Positions 21,301 to 34,500 of a stretch of DNA of 64,000 nt are shown here, in pieces. The stretch spans positions 310,001 through 374,000 of the forward strand of contig NOWV01000006.1 in NCBI GenBank assembly GCA_003344405.1. Reading direction: 5' to 3'. The notes below the pieces were generated by a model that made no database searches, was not told the DNA's origin, and saw only the letters and a program-made list of their open reading frames with translations. How positions within the stretch are numbered: the first letter of the stretch is position 1; every line of letters begins with the position of its first letter. Origin of the DNA: Trichoplax sp. H2 (Eukaryota; Placozoa; Uniplacotomia; Trichoplacea). A program made the translations under genes and the position numbers.

Positions 21301-24300
21301 CAAATCAATTTCTCTAACTTTCATCATTTGACAGGTAACTCGTCAGACTCATCCCTTAGCGCAAATGGGTCAGATAATGAACCTAAGAAAGTTGCAACCG
21401 TTGAAGTCTCGACGACTTCTGTTATACTTGGTGAAAACGAGGCACTTCATTATATCAGTAAATCACATCAATTTAACCAACGAAAGCATCAATCTAATGC
21501 TGGCAAAAGCATCAATATTGATAACACACTTGCAGCAGCTATGAAGTCTGTTCAACTCTCTATTACTGGTATGAGCTGCTCTTCTTGCGTTGCTAACATT
21601 GAACGTGAAATTAAGAAAAAGAAAGGTTAAGTCTTGATTCGATTCATGGTGGAAGTGTTAGCCAGTATATGTATCATAAAATTCATTACACTAATTTCCT
21701 GAAAATTTTCTGACAAATCAATCGTTATATGCATGTAGGTATCATTTCCATAGCAGTAGCACTCTTAGCTGAAAGGGGCGAAGTTACCTATGACGCAAAC
21801 GTAACCAATCCTGAAGCTATTGTAAACGACATTACCGAATTGGGCTTTGGAGCGATAATAATCTCATCAGGAAATAATTCAAATAGAATCGAATTATCGG
21901 TAAGAAAGCTGTTGTACTACGACCAACGGGAAAATACGTATGCTATATTGAATGGCCCTATTCCGGATATATTTTCAGATTGATAATATTGTTAGTCCCT
22001 CTTGCGTTGATAATGTTGAGAGCTATTTTCGAGATCGTCCTGGGATTATTTCTGCAAGCGTATTTTTATCGTCAGCAAATGGTGTTTTTGAATATGATGC
22101 TTCTGTTACTGGAGTGAGAGATATCATTCGTGCATTAAATGTAGGTTTCATACAAAAATTTTTCGAATTATATCTACTATTTGTAGCATCTTAATAATAT
22201 TAATAACCCTATTCATTTACTCCTACTTTTATGCTGCCTTGTGATTATAACAGGAACTTGGTTACCCTGCATTACTTGCTACGAAAAGTGATGCCTCAAA
22301 ACAATTTAATCACCATAACGAAATTAAAAGGCAATGCTACTATTACTAAATTGTACATCAGTAATTCTTTTAGAGAAATTTATTATCTTTAATTATCTAA
22401 ATTCGGCTGGCTAGAAAGTTTTCTTTTTAACAATATATATAATTTCTAATTTCCAGATGGAGGAATACTTTCTTTTTTTCGCTTATATGCTTTATACCGG
22501 TCGTTGCAATCTTGGTAACATCCGCTGCCTTGAAAAGTGATAGTAAGCCAATGATAATTTTTCCAGGACTATCGCTTAAAAACCTTTTACTTCTTATAGT
22601 GGCGACTCCAGTCCAAGTAAGCTCTGTAGTTTGTTTATATAGTTTCCTGTTACTGTTGGTGATAAATTTATTGAAGACGATGATAAGATTACAAATCTCT
22701 TTCCGACTGACGATCATTTATTTACTTGATTTTGCTCATGACTGGATAGTTAATCGGCTGCAAACAATTTTACATCATGTCTTACAAAGCTCTTAAGCAC
22801 CGTTCAGCAACAATGGATGTTTTAATTGTGATGGCTACGACAATTGCATATTGCTACTCGGTGTGTAGTTTAATATAACACTTCCGAAGCACAGTTCTGA
22901 TACTGTCATATTTCTTTATCCCAACACTCTAGATTCTGTAATGCCTCATCTATAATTTACTATTTTTCATTCATAGGTTACTGTAATTATCGTTGCTGCG
23001 ATATTACGACCAGATAGCAGTCCAGTCACTTTCTTCGAAACGACACCGATGTTGGTTACCTTTATATCGCTAGGTCGTTGGCTCGAGCATAGAGCAAAGG
23101 TACACATTTACATCTGTTGTGTAAACCAGTATAACATAATAATAATTCGACGTCATGCCTTATACTCTAAGCTTGTAGTGAACTACAATGTAACGGAAAA
23201 GGTGATTACTGAGTCTTGTTGGAAGCACTGTACTTTTATGATAGCATTGCTTGCGTGATTTATATTTAATAAAATAGACAGTAGAGACGACTATGTGAAC
23301 GCTTATTGTCATGTTAAACTAGTATACATGATATTCTTGTTTTAGTACAATGCTGTATATTTTACACCGTACACTCTGATCACTTGTGGCTCGCTTACTT
23401 ATAATGTTCAAAGAGCACAATTTTACTGTATGCATTGTACGACATAATTTTAGTGATCAGTTTTAACGAAAATACTGAATTAATTGTATTCAGCGCAAGA
23501 CCTCAGAAGCTCTTAGTAAACTACAATCTATGCAACCAACTGATGCAATTTTGGTTGAACTGGATTTTGATAACCAAGTCATCAAGTGAGTCTGTCTTTC
23601 GCATATGTTGGTTCTGAAATGAATTAAGCGTTACTGTAATAAAATGAAATTGTGTTTTTAATATTTCAAAAATGTTTCCCATTTCTCCACTAATTATAAC
23701 AACTGAATCATTAAAGAGAAGAGAATATCTCGGTTAACTACATTCATCAAGGTGATAATTTAAAAGTACTACCCGGAGCTAGAATCCCAACGGACGGTTA
23801 TATTTTAGCAGGGTCATCTATGATTGATGAATCTTTAATTACTGGAGAATTCATGTCCGTATCTAAAAGTAAAGGAGATATGGTTATTGGTGGAACAATC
23901 AATGAATCTAGCGTGCTGATAATGAAGGCTTGTAGAGTTGGCGTCGATACAACTCTTTCTCAGATCGTCCGATTAGTTCAGGATGCTCAAACTTCTAAGG
24001 TGAATACTAAAAATGGTTGATTTCGAAATTTCTAACGAATTTAGCTATAATTAAAATATTTGAAATTTTTATGCAGGCCCCAGTGCAATTGTTAGCAGAT
24101 CGAATAGCCGGCTATTTTGTTCCTGGAATCATGTTACTATCTCTAATAACATTAATTACTTGGATTTGTATTGGATTTGGGAACGTGGTCATTATAAATC
24201 CAGATATTGGCGTAAGTTTAGAATTACGATTATTAGCATCTTAATTCAACTATGTCATTGATTGTAGACCCTGACATTTGTTTATATGATTAAATAATAC

Positions 24301-26464
24301 ATTCGATTGCTCACTTTTACGTACTGAATTAGATCAATGAATATAATAAAACAGAAATCGTTGTGGAGTTTGCATTCTTATGTTCTATAAGTGTACTTGC
24401 GATAGCTTGTCCGTGTGCCCTTGGTCTAGCTACACCTACAGCAGTCATGGTGGGAACTGGTGTAGGTGCACAATTAGGGGTGCTTATCAAAGGTGGATTG
24501 CCATTGGAGATCGCTCATAAGGTTGGCTTTGAATAAATGAAAATAAACATCGGCTATGACAGTACTTACGCATGCGTTTAGACTTTTAAGAGTTTTAATA
24601 TTATTACTTTTGTTTAGGTTTCTGTAGTAATGTTTGATAAAACAGGTACGTTGACTCAGGGCAAGCCAAAAGTTAAAGAAGTTTTACTGGCTGATAAATC
24701 TTTAGTCGACTTTAACCGATTAGTTGCACTGGCATCAGCTGCTGAAAGCAATAGTGAGCATCCCTTAGGAACCGCTATTGTACAATATGCAAGACAGGTT
24801 TGTAATGACCTAATGAATATTTGCTTTAATTCGATTCAAATATCAATTATCATCAATCATGTTATAAATAAGGGGAATGTTTTAATATTTCTATTTACAA
24901 AACGATTCATAGAAAATTAATTTATCCTATTTGGGAAAGACCAGTCAATTTGAGTCAGCGACCGGATTTGGCATACGGTGCTCCGTTGCCGAACCAAAAA
25001 ATGTTAAAGGTACAATAATTTATTTAAAACGCATACCTTTCCTGCCTACATATGATATGGAATACGCATCGTATTAATAATATGTAATGACAGTAATCAA
25101 TAAAATGCATAAATACTTGAAAAGCAGATCTATATCAGAGCGAGACTTCAAGCAAATTACGAGATGTGGTAATTGGTAATAGGCACTGGCTCCATGCACA
25201 TAACATTAGTCTAGACTCAATCTTTAATGAGAAAGTTTGTTGGCGTGAAAGTAAAGGAATGAGCGTTGTTTTAGCTGCGGTTGACGGTACGGGATTGGTA
25301 GCTTAGCTCCACTTATACTCTGAAGGAGATTAAAAATATTATTTTGAAATTGTCTGTACAGGTCAATTGGCTGGTGCCTTTGCAATAACTGATACGATAA
25401 AGGATGATGCAAAGACGGCAATACGTAGTCTCCGCCAGATGAATATAACTGTAGTTATGGTAACTGGAGACAATAAAAGAACAGCTGATGCCATTGCCGA
25501 AGAGGTTTTACCAAATAGTAGCTAAAATATATACATAAAAATGATTTTTCGATCGATTACTGAACCACTAGTTGATCATTTTGGGTGATATTTGTTAATT
25601 ACTACTACAAGATCGATATCGACGCAGTTTATGCCAACGTAAAGCCTTCCGATAAGATTGCAAAAGTAAAATCATTACAAGATAGAAACAATACGGTCGC
25701 CATGGTAGGTGATGGTATCAATGATTCGCCTGCATTAGCTCAAGCGGATGTTGGAATTGCCATTGGTAGCGGTACGGATGTAGCCATAGAAGCCGCTGAT
25801 ATTGTTCTAGTTAAGGTTCGAGTGCATTTTGTTTATCTGCTTCATTTTAAATTATAGAGGTTATGAACCAAGCTACTTACTAATGTAACTTTTATGTTGT
25901 CTAGGATAATTTGATGGATGTTGTTACTGCAATTGATTTATCCCGAACAACATTGAAAAGAATAAGGTGGAACTATTTTTTCGCAGTTATTTATAATATC
26001 ATCTGTATACCGACGGCAGCAGGTGTTTTCAAACCACTTGGATTTGTCATTCATCCGTGGATGGCTAGTGCCGCTATGGCTGCATCTTCAGTTTCGGTTG
26101 TTTTGTCGTCATTGTTACTAAGAAGGTAATACAATTCAGATTAATGCTGTCGTAGATACATTAATAATAAGTATTTTATATGATAATCTGTATCAATAAG
26201 TTATTGATTACTTCAAAAAAAGATGTTAAAGTCTACTAACTTGAGGTAACGATAGTCATTGATGATGTGGAATCATTTTTCTTAAGGTATAAAAGGCCAG
26301 TCGATAGAACAAAGTTCTCTAAAAAATGGGATTCAAGTACTCACTATCGTTACTCGAAGTTGCTCAAAGCTAGTAATAGAAATGCTACCAACTATGGCAG
26401 TGACTTGTCAGATAACGATGATGACCAATCGACAGCACTAACGAAACAATTATTAAAGGTTTAA
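18332..26464 (+). CDS. ATP7: Copper-transporting P1B-type ATPase, ATP7 family, copy 1 (1298 aa, 21 exons)
   Basis: Exons: 18332-18454, 19739-20296, 20952-21198, 21335-21625, 21739-21899, 21979-22140, 22254-22330, 22457-22616, 22750-22860, 22977-23099, 23494-23585, 23717-23999, 24077-24211, 24333-24521, 24618-24797, 24913-25009, 25125-25286, 25362-25504, 25612-25815, 25905-26125 and 26287-26464; all join in phase. The protein pumps Cu(I) across secretory or plasma membranes. It has six N-terminal metal-binding domains. CxxC is intact in 1 (C20/C23), 3 (C169/C172), 4 (C245/C248) and 5 (C391/C394), absent from 2, and reduced to SPSC (466-469) in 6. Then follow eight membrane helices with TGE (744-746), CPC (867-869), DKTGT (phospho-Asp 911), HP (952-953), GDGIND (1131-1136), YN in TM7 and MxxSS in TM8. 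The C-terminus ends KQLLKV, a possible dileucine signal. The seventh intron begins GC rather than GT. Length is slightly below human ATP7A/B (about 1465-1500). Confidence 0.95.
19626..19646 (+). repeat. T8-C-G12 homopolymer junction in intron 1 of ATP7 copy 1
   Basis: Eight T, one C and twelve G in a row. This is the longest G run noticed in the window and a likely site of length variation or sequencing error; it lies in an intron. Confidence 0.8.
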
Positions 26465-28551
26465 AAGTTATTTAAACCTTACTAAAATTTATTGCTACAG
26501 TTAGTTTTAATAACCAGATATATTTACTATCAAGCATTGCCTTTATATGGAACCGATAATATTTTGTTTGGACATATTAATAAGATTAAGAGGGTCAAAT
26601 GTTAAACTTTGTTTCTTAAATTCATTTAAGATTATACTTACTAAGAATTTAATCTTTATTTCGATGATTATAAATACATATTGTTCAGTACAAATATTTA
26701 ATATACCGGTATGCAGATACTATGATATTTTAAGACTACATTTGTAAAGAAATCTGCTTAAAAACGGCTACATACCATTCTTATTGATTGATGCTCAGCA
26801 TTGAAATGACAACGATATATTAATCGATAATAAGTATACATTCGTCGAAAGTTCCTAGTTGCAACACAGGTAGACTCGATCAGTTTCAAGTTATAGATAA
26901 CTATTTAGAATACAATTCTATTTACGAGAGAATTTACGTTTTATATATTGCATGTGAAAAATTTATGAAAGACGTTGATGTAAATGCATGCCCGTGTTGT
27001 CACGTATAGTTTATCTTCATGTATCATCCCCTCTGTAGAAATTAACCTATAGTTATCTTATACCAGCAGTCTCTTGTTGTATGAAAGAGAAATAATAATC
27101 CTCTATAAATCAATGTAGTGATATATAAAATATATTGAATGAAGATCCGTCATATTATTTCATATAACAGCAATGCCGTTGTGATAACGTATCTTCTCAA
27201 AAATACAACAAGAATTACAGCTTCTTGTAAAATTCGCTGTATTACACAAGATTAGGTTCATCTCATAACTACCAAGGACTATCTAACTGCAATCAGACTA
27301 ACCTAGCGTACAATTTATCAATGTTTGCATTATTCCATAATGTTAGTCTCAAGCTTATTTGGGGCTTCACTACAGCAGTGTATATCGAAATGGGCATGTC
27401 ACCAACTGTACTTGTATGTTGTAGTCATGAATCACTCTAGCAGATAGTACAAAGTTACTGATTAATTATCACTCTTTCCTTATTATGGCTACTCCACCTA
27501 GTGCCAAAGTTAACAAAATGTCGCTATTCAGTATGTAATAATGTTACTGTAAGGGCAATACAGCTTAACTGCAGTAGCTGCCATGATTGTTGACACCTTT
27601 TACCCTTGAAATCTTTCTGAAATCTACGACGCCCTAATCGTCGATTACATCATAGTGGACTGATTTGAATACCATAAATATAATTTATATTCGGTTGTAA
27701 CAACAGCTATTATAAGCGTTAATACCATTTATCTTGGACTCCATAGCTTGGTAATTTATTATTTTTGCTACTGCTAAATATATAGTTCCTAGTATATTTA
27801 CTTTAATATGTAAATATACACAGAACTCACAAGCATTAATATGTCCATTTCATGAAAAGACCTATCACAACCGCTATATATCACTTTTATTGACGTTAAT
27901 AAAACGTCATAAAAATCAGCTAATAAAGATGGGTATAGTATGATCAATAATAAAAAAGATAGCAATTTCAACCATCTATTTGCCATCAATACGTAGATAT
28001 GTTGGCAATTTTAAATTTCAAAATGTGTTTTGGATCATCATTGGATGCGATTAACCCAGATTTTAAGCTACCATAGTCCAACAAAGTATTTACAAACATA
28101 TGATTATGCCGTGATAAGGCAGTTTTAATTAATCTCATTAGCATACTATAAAATAACCCTGACTTAAACTGAATGACGGCGAATTTTCATTCGATATACT
28201 GTAATAATATCGAGAGTTAACAGGCGCATCCCCGTAGTCTATCGTTTACCGTTTACCGCGTCCGTCCAAATTAGAATTTATGCATGAAATTATTATTTCC
28301 ATTGTGACGAAATCAGCATTAATAAATAAATAAATTGGCCTATAGTATCCTACTGTTTCTAATTCTCCTATTGCCTAACTGCTGATTCGCCGCAGACTAC
28401 ATACGACTCAATCCGTATTTTGCTCTCGCCTCCAATTATTTTTTGGTAATCAGGTCGTGATAACCTTTCATCATCCTCTTGTTTTGTTTTTCTACGCTAC
28501 CTCTTTTAGTTAATACAGTAGCTGACTATTGATGTTACATTTAAGCCTAAA
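26465..28551. other. Intergenic between ATP7 copies 1 and 2
   Basis: About 2.1 kb with no supported gene. No exon-like remnants of an ATP7 copy were seen. The left end should be 3' UTR of copy 1 and the right end promoter of copy 2, which is cleanly separated and so probably has its own promoter. Confidence 0.55.
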
Positions 28552-31500
28552 ATGGATAATACGCATATAACCCAACATATACTAGTAAGTATCGAAGGAA
28601 TGACATGTAATTCCTGTGTTAGATCTATCCAAGGAAATATTGCCGAAGTCAAAGGCCTTGAAAGTATTAAGGTATTTATTACAAAGTTAGAAGTAATTGG
28701 AATAATTCCGCAAATAAAAACTTTTATGATAAATGAATCAATAATCCTTTCATTTCGTTAGTTTAAAGCATAAAACTATGTATTTCCGGTAACGTGGATC
28801 AAATTCTATCCTATCAACAGCTAGTGTTCGAGTTGTGAATTCAGTTAATAGATGTATCAGTATCTGTATAACAATTTGATAGAATTCTCGAAAACATCGA
28901 CAGTAATTTACGTCGAGATTCAATTTATTTTTATACATATCGTTTCTGAGTATGATTTTAATGAAGTAGTCCTTTCTAGATCAATTCTAACAGATCTCTT
29001 AGTGTTGAGTTCATGTAATTTATAACAGCTTATACAGCATCGTTATAATTTTTAAGGTTATGTTAATCCATACTTTTTAGCTTAAAGTCCACAATCTGAA
29101 TATCTTTCTATCATTTCATCACTTCGCGTAATCAATTTCTTAGCAACGATTGATTTTTATATTAAACTCTTCAATTATTACGCTATAGCCAGTTCAATCA
29201 TCTTTTGAAATGATTTATTAGATATCCTTAACGCAAGAAGAAGGAGATATTGTCTATTTTCCTCATCTTATCGATCATCATCAAATCATAAATGAAATCC
29301 AAGATATGGGTTTTGGTGCTCAACTAAAATCCAATCTATTCAATTTGCAGCTCAATCTTCAGACATTACCTGCTGATTATGACCAATTAATAAAGCATCT
29401 AATGGAAGTCTCTGGCATAGGAAACTGTTACATAGAAGAGAAGTTAAATGCTCTTATAGTACGATATAATTACGATTTATTGAACTCTCCCAGTCCCATA
29501 ATAGACTATTGCAACAAGTTTACTACTATGAAAACCAAAGAAAACGATAACAGCAATCTATCGAAGCGAAATGATGTAGCAGTATTAAGTGTTATCGGAA
29601 TGACTTGCCATTCATGTGTGCAATCTATTGAAGGAACATTATCCGACGTAAAAGCGATCCAATTTGTTGGGGTGTCACTAGAAAAGAATCAAGCCGTAGT
29701 CCAATATGACGATGAAGAAACAACTGCAAATGATATTGTAGAAAGTATCAAAGACGTAGGATTCGATGCTAGTATCTTACAGGTATGTTGTTCATAATAC
29801 TGTAGAAATGGCTAAGTATCTGTACTAGTTCTGCAAGAGCAAGCTATAGTCCGATATAATGATAGGGAAATAATTGCGAGTGATATTGTAGAAAGAATCA
29901 AAGACATACCGGTAGTTTACGAATAGAATATCGTATAGTATTCACGATAGTGTAGAAATTTGAACTAGTTCTACTAGTTACACAAGAAGATTGCTACTCT
30001 TTTACTGTTATACTACGGTCTTGACATTTGAACAATCATGGATTAGTTTACCGCCGCAGGAAAGTATGACATGTAAAATAGAGATTAGATTTTTATATAT
30101 TACTTGCTACAATCTTTTTTAATGCTATTTTATAGACTAAAATAACGATGATCAGTATATTGCTAAGATCCAAGTCAATTTTTTGTAGTATATTAATCTA
30201 CGTGTATAACGCTAATAGAGAAAAATATTTAGCTTAGGATTCGAGATTTATCGATCATGTTTGCTATATAAATACAAGTAGATCTACCGGTATAGCGCTA
30301 GTAGAAAAGTAGTTAACTTAGGATTAAGGATTTATCGATCATATTTTTGCTTAAACACAAGTAGAATTTAATATTTCTTATGAAAATTATAGTATCAAAA
30401 AAATTGACTATGATTAAGCCATTCGTAGATTAATTACAGTTTGTTCTACATACTTAACGATTTTCATAGAGCTATTTTTACCGCAATTACTAAGTTTGTG
30501 ACTTCATTTTGATCCTTCTATAATCGGAATCCAAGATGGCTCGCTATATCGCTGTAGATATCGATGGAATGACTTGCAATTCTTGCGTTAATCACATCCA
30601 GAGCTGCGTTCTGGAGCTAGCTGGCATCCATTTTATCCGCGTTTCTTTACCATTACACAAAGCTGATATCGTCTTTGATGGTAATATTATAGCTCAACAA
30701 CAAATTCTAGACATTATCAACGATACAGGATTTGATGCAAGCCTGATGGTAAATGCAGCAGTAGCTCAAAATAATGGTAAATAAATCTTCTCACAATTTT
30801 CAAGTGATTCTACTTTGTTTACCCTACTTAATTCATAATATAATTTTAAATTGTATGGACTCATATTTATATGAACAATTCTTCACATTATCCTTTAAAT
30901 AAATAGCATCCAATACCACCAATTCATCTAATTACCTTAATGACAAATCAAACAATAAGAATTTAAATAATGTAACTGAGCAAAAAAAAAAACCAGTTGA
31001 TGAAAGTAAAATCGATGTCAGCAAGAATAATTCAGAAAATTTCCAGGATGACTGTCATAAAGCTCCTAGAATAGATAAAGATCGAGATAAAGATCAAGTT
31101 ATTGAATCAAAATCAATCCAGTTATCCATTAAAGGCATGACTTGTTCGTCTTGTGTCGCAAATATTGAGCGGGAAATGAAAAAAAAACAAGGTAATACTC
31201 AAGATGACTAAATTGCCTTATGAGGTATCCTTTTTACATCACCATTTGTAATTTTTCATCTCATGAATTTTATAGGAATAATTTCCGTTTCCGTGGCTCT
31301 GCTAGCGGAACGAGGAGAAATTAAATATAACTCTAACTTAACCAATGGCGAAAAAATCATAGCTCATATATCAGAATTAGGTTTTGACGCATCGATTCTA
31401 CGACACATTAATGCCTCTAACCAGGTAGAATTACAGGTAAATGAATTATAAGTAGGACCTCTTGGCCATGATTATCATATGTGCATGTATAATATACGAG

Positions 31501-34500
31501 TATTTATGCAAAAATACTGATTTAGAAAATATTCTGTAACTCATTTATTCGCCGGATCATAGCAGGTTAAAATGTTAAAAGTAGAATTTGGTTCCAATTT
31601 TAGATTGATCATATTATCGGCCAAGAAAGCATTGAAGATATTGAAAGCACATTCCAAGAGCTTACAGGAGTTACAGTTATATCAATTTCTCTTGAATTTA
31701 AAACTGGAATATTTGAATACGATCCTTCCATTACTGGAGTTCGTGACATCATTAACCTGCTAAAAGTTAGTTGGATCGGAATTAGATACTTAATTCACGA
31801 TAGTAAAACTAATAGGCCAGTGAATTAGATCAATCTATTTGAACGTGCAAAAACCTAGTTGGATCTAAAGTAGATGCTAATTTTATGATAGTAAAACTAA
31901 TATGCCAGTAAATTAGATCAGTTTAATTTAAGTTGCTAAAAGGCAGTTGGATCCACAGTAGATGCTACATTTATGATAGTTAAAGTAATAGGTCAGTGAA
32001 TTAGATCAATCTAATTGAACGTGCTAAAAGTCAAATTGGATCTAAAGTAGATGTTACATTCACGATAGTAAAACTGATAGGCCAGTGATTAGATCCATCT
32101 AATCGAAGGTATTAAGAGTCAGTTGGATCTAAAGTGGACGTTATGATCATAATATTAAAATTATTAATAGGCCCAGTAATTTGATCATATAATATAATAT
32201 AACGTGCTAAACGTCGGTTCAATCTAAAGTAAAATACTAAATTCATGATAACAAAAGTAATAGGAAAGTAATCAATCAGGTCAATCAAATTCTATATTCT
32301 GCATTAATATTACTGTTGTATATAAAACAGGATCTCGGTTATCCTTCATCTCTGGCTATTAAGAATGATGTGTCAAATAAGTTGCAACATGGTAGCGTAA
32401 TTAAAAAGTAAATCTCAATTACTTAATGTCGAACAATGTATCGTAAATTAGTTTAATACTTTGTTCATTAAGCCAGAATTTTAACGTTGTAATGATAGTC
32501 TATCATCTCTTAATATCTTTCTATTTCTTTTACAATTTAGGTGGCGAAATACATTTTTACTTTCACTCATCTGCTTCCTTCCGGTTGTGACTATCCTGAT
32601 AGTATGGCCTGCTTTAAAGTACGACAATAAACAAATAATCGTTGCTCGAGGACTATCATTGAAAAATCTTCTTTTTCTTATAGTTTCAACACCTGTTCAA
32701 GTTAGTAGAATGAGGAGAATGCTTTCTCTTCTCTTCTATGAAACATTATTCTTGTAATGTTAGCGCTATATAATAAAACTAAATGATATATTCTTTGGAA
32801 TTAAAATCTTTTTCTGTAGGTATTTGGCTGTAAACAGTTTTACATCATGGCATATAAAGCATTACGGCATGGCTCGGCTACAATGGATGTCCTCATTGCA
32901 ATGGCAACCACGATTGCTTATTGCTATTCGGTAAAATCAAATGGAAACAAATATATCGCAATTTCCTTGTTTAATTAATACAAAGTTTTCAAACTTTCTC
33001 TTGCTATAACTGTTTGAAATAATGAATACTTCTATAAGCCAAAATTTCTTTTCTCATTAAGGTTACGGTGATTATTATTGCTGCAGCAATAAGACCCAAT
33101 GAAAGTCCTGTTACGTTTTTTGAAACAACGCCAATGTTGGTGACATTTATATCTTTAGGCCGCTGGTTAGAGCATCGAGCAAAAGTAATTCGTCATTCAC
33201 TTATAATCAGTTAATTATAATACAATTAATCAACATTTCCGGTTATTTTCTATCCTTCGAGGATAAGACCTATATTCATAATTATAATTATCACGCGCCA
33301 ATCAACAATTAAAATTCTAGCATCTAATCGCCTTTAAACATTGAGAAAATCGAACTTAAATTCAAACATAAATCATCATTTCAATTTTTCTGTTATTGTT
33401 TGAATTTGATGAATTTTATTTTATTAATGAATTTTACTGGTAACTCATAGAAAAAAACCTCCGAAGCACTTAGTAAGCTCCAATCGATGCAGCCTACTGA
33501 TGCTATCTTGGTCGAATTGGATGACGACAATCAAATTATAAAGTAAATTGTACATAATATTTTGTATGAGTTATGAACTCGCTCAGCTAAACCTTATTTA
33601 TCCTTTCTTTCAATAAAAATAGGGAAGAAATTATTTCTATTGATTATATTCAAGAAAGAGATATTCTAAAAGTCATACCAGGAGCTAGAATCCCTGTCGA
33701 CGGTTTCATTGTAACGGGCTCATCGATGATTGATGAATCTCTCATTACAGGAGAATTTATGTCTGTTGCTAAAAATCAAGACGATATGGTTATCGGAGGC
33801 ACGATTAATCAAACCGGTGTGCTAATAATAAAAGCAAGTAAAGTAGGTGCTGATACTACCCTAGCGCAAATAGTGCGATTAGTTGAAGACGCCCAAACAT
33901 CGAAGGTATAGTAGTTTTAACAATCTCAATGAATTTGAGAACAGAACTAAATTAAAATGCTGAAGCATAAATTTTCAATTGTAGGCACCGATACAGCTTT
34001 TGGCCGATAAAATTGCCGGCTACTTCGTACCTGGCATTATACTAATATCTATCGTTACCTTCCTTATTTGGGTCTGGATTGGGTATACAAATATCCATGC
34101 CATTAAGCCAGATTTTAATGTGAGTCTTAAAGGAATGAAAATACGCCTAGCTATTATTTCCGGCGTCAGGGTTGATCGATGCCTACGCTTCATATTGATA
34201 TAGAAAATAAAAAACCATGGGAATTTTAGGCGAAATCGAATTAGATGATGTATTAGTAGAAATTATTAGAGAAAATCTTAACCTAAGGATCATCAAATGA
34301 AATTGCATTCGGTTTATTTTAGGGGTAGAAGTCGTTTGAGATAAAATCTAGCCTTCAATTTAAAGATTAAATATATGCAGTAGATATTTTGATATAATAG
34401 AGTGTGCAGAAGCTTGATCATAAAATCATCGAGAGGAATCTGATTTGATTCCTGAGATGAAAATTTGCTATTTACGCAGCTATCTTAACTTAATGTCGTA

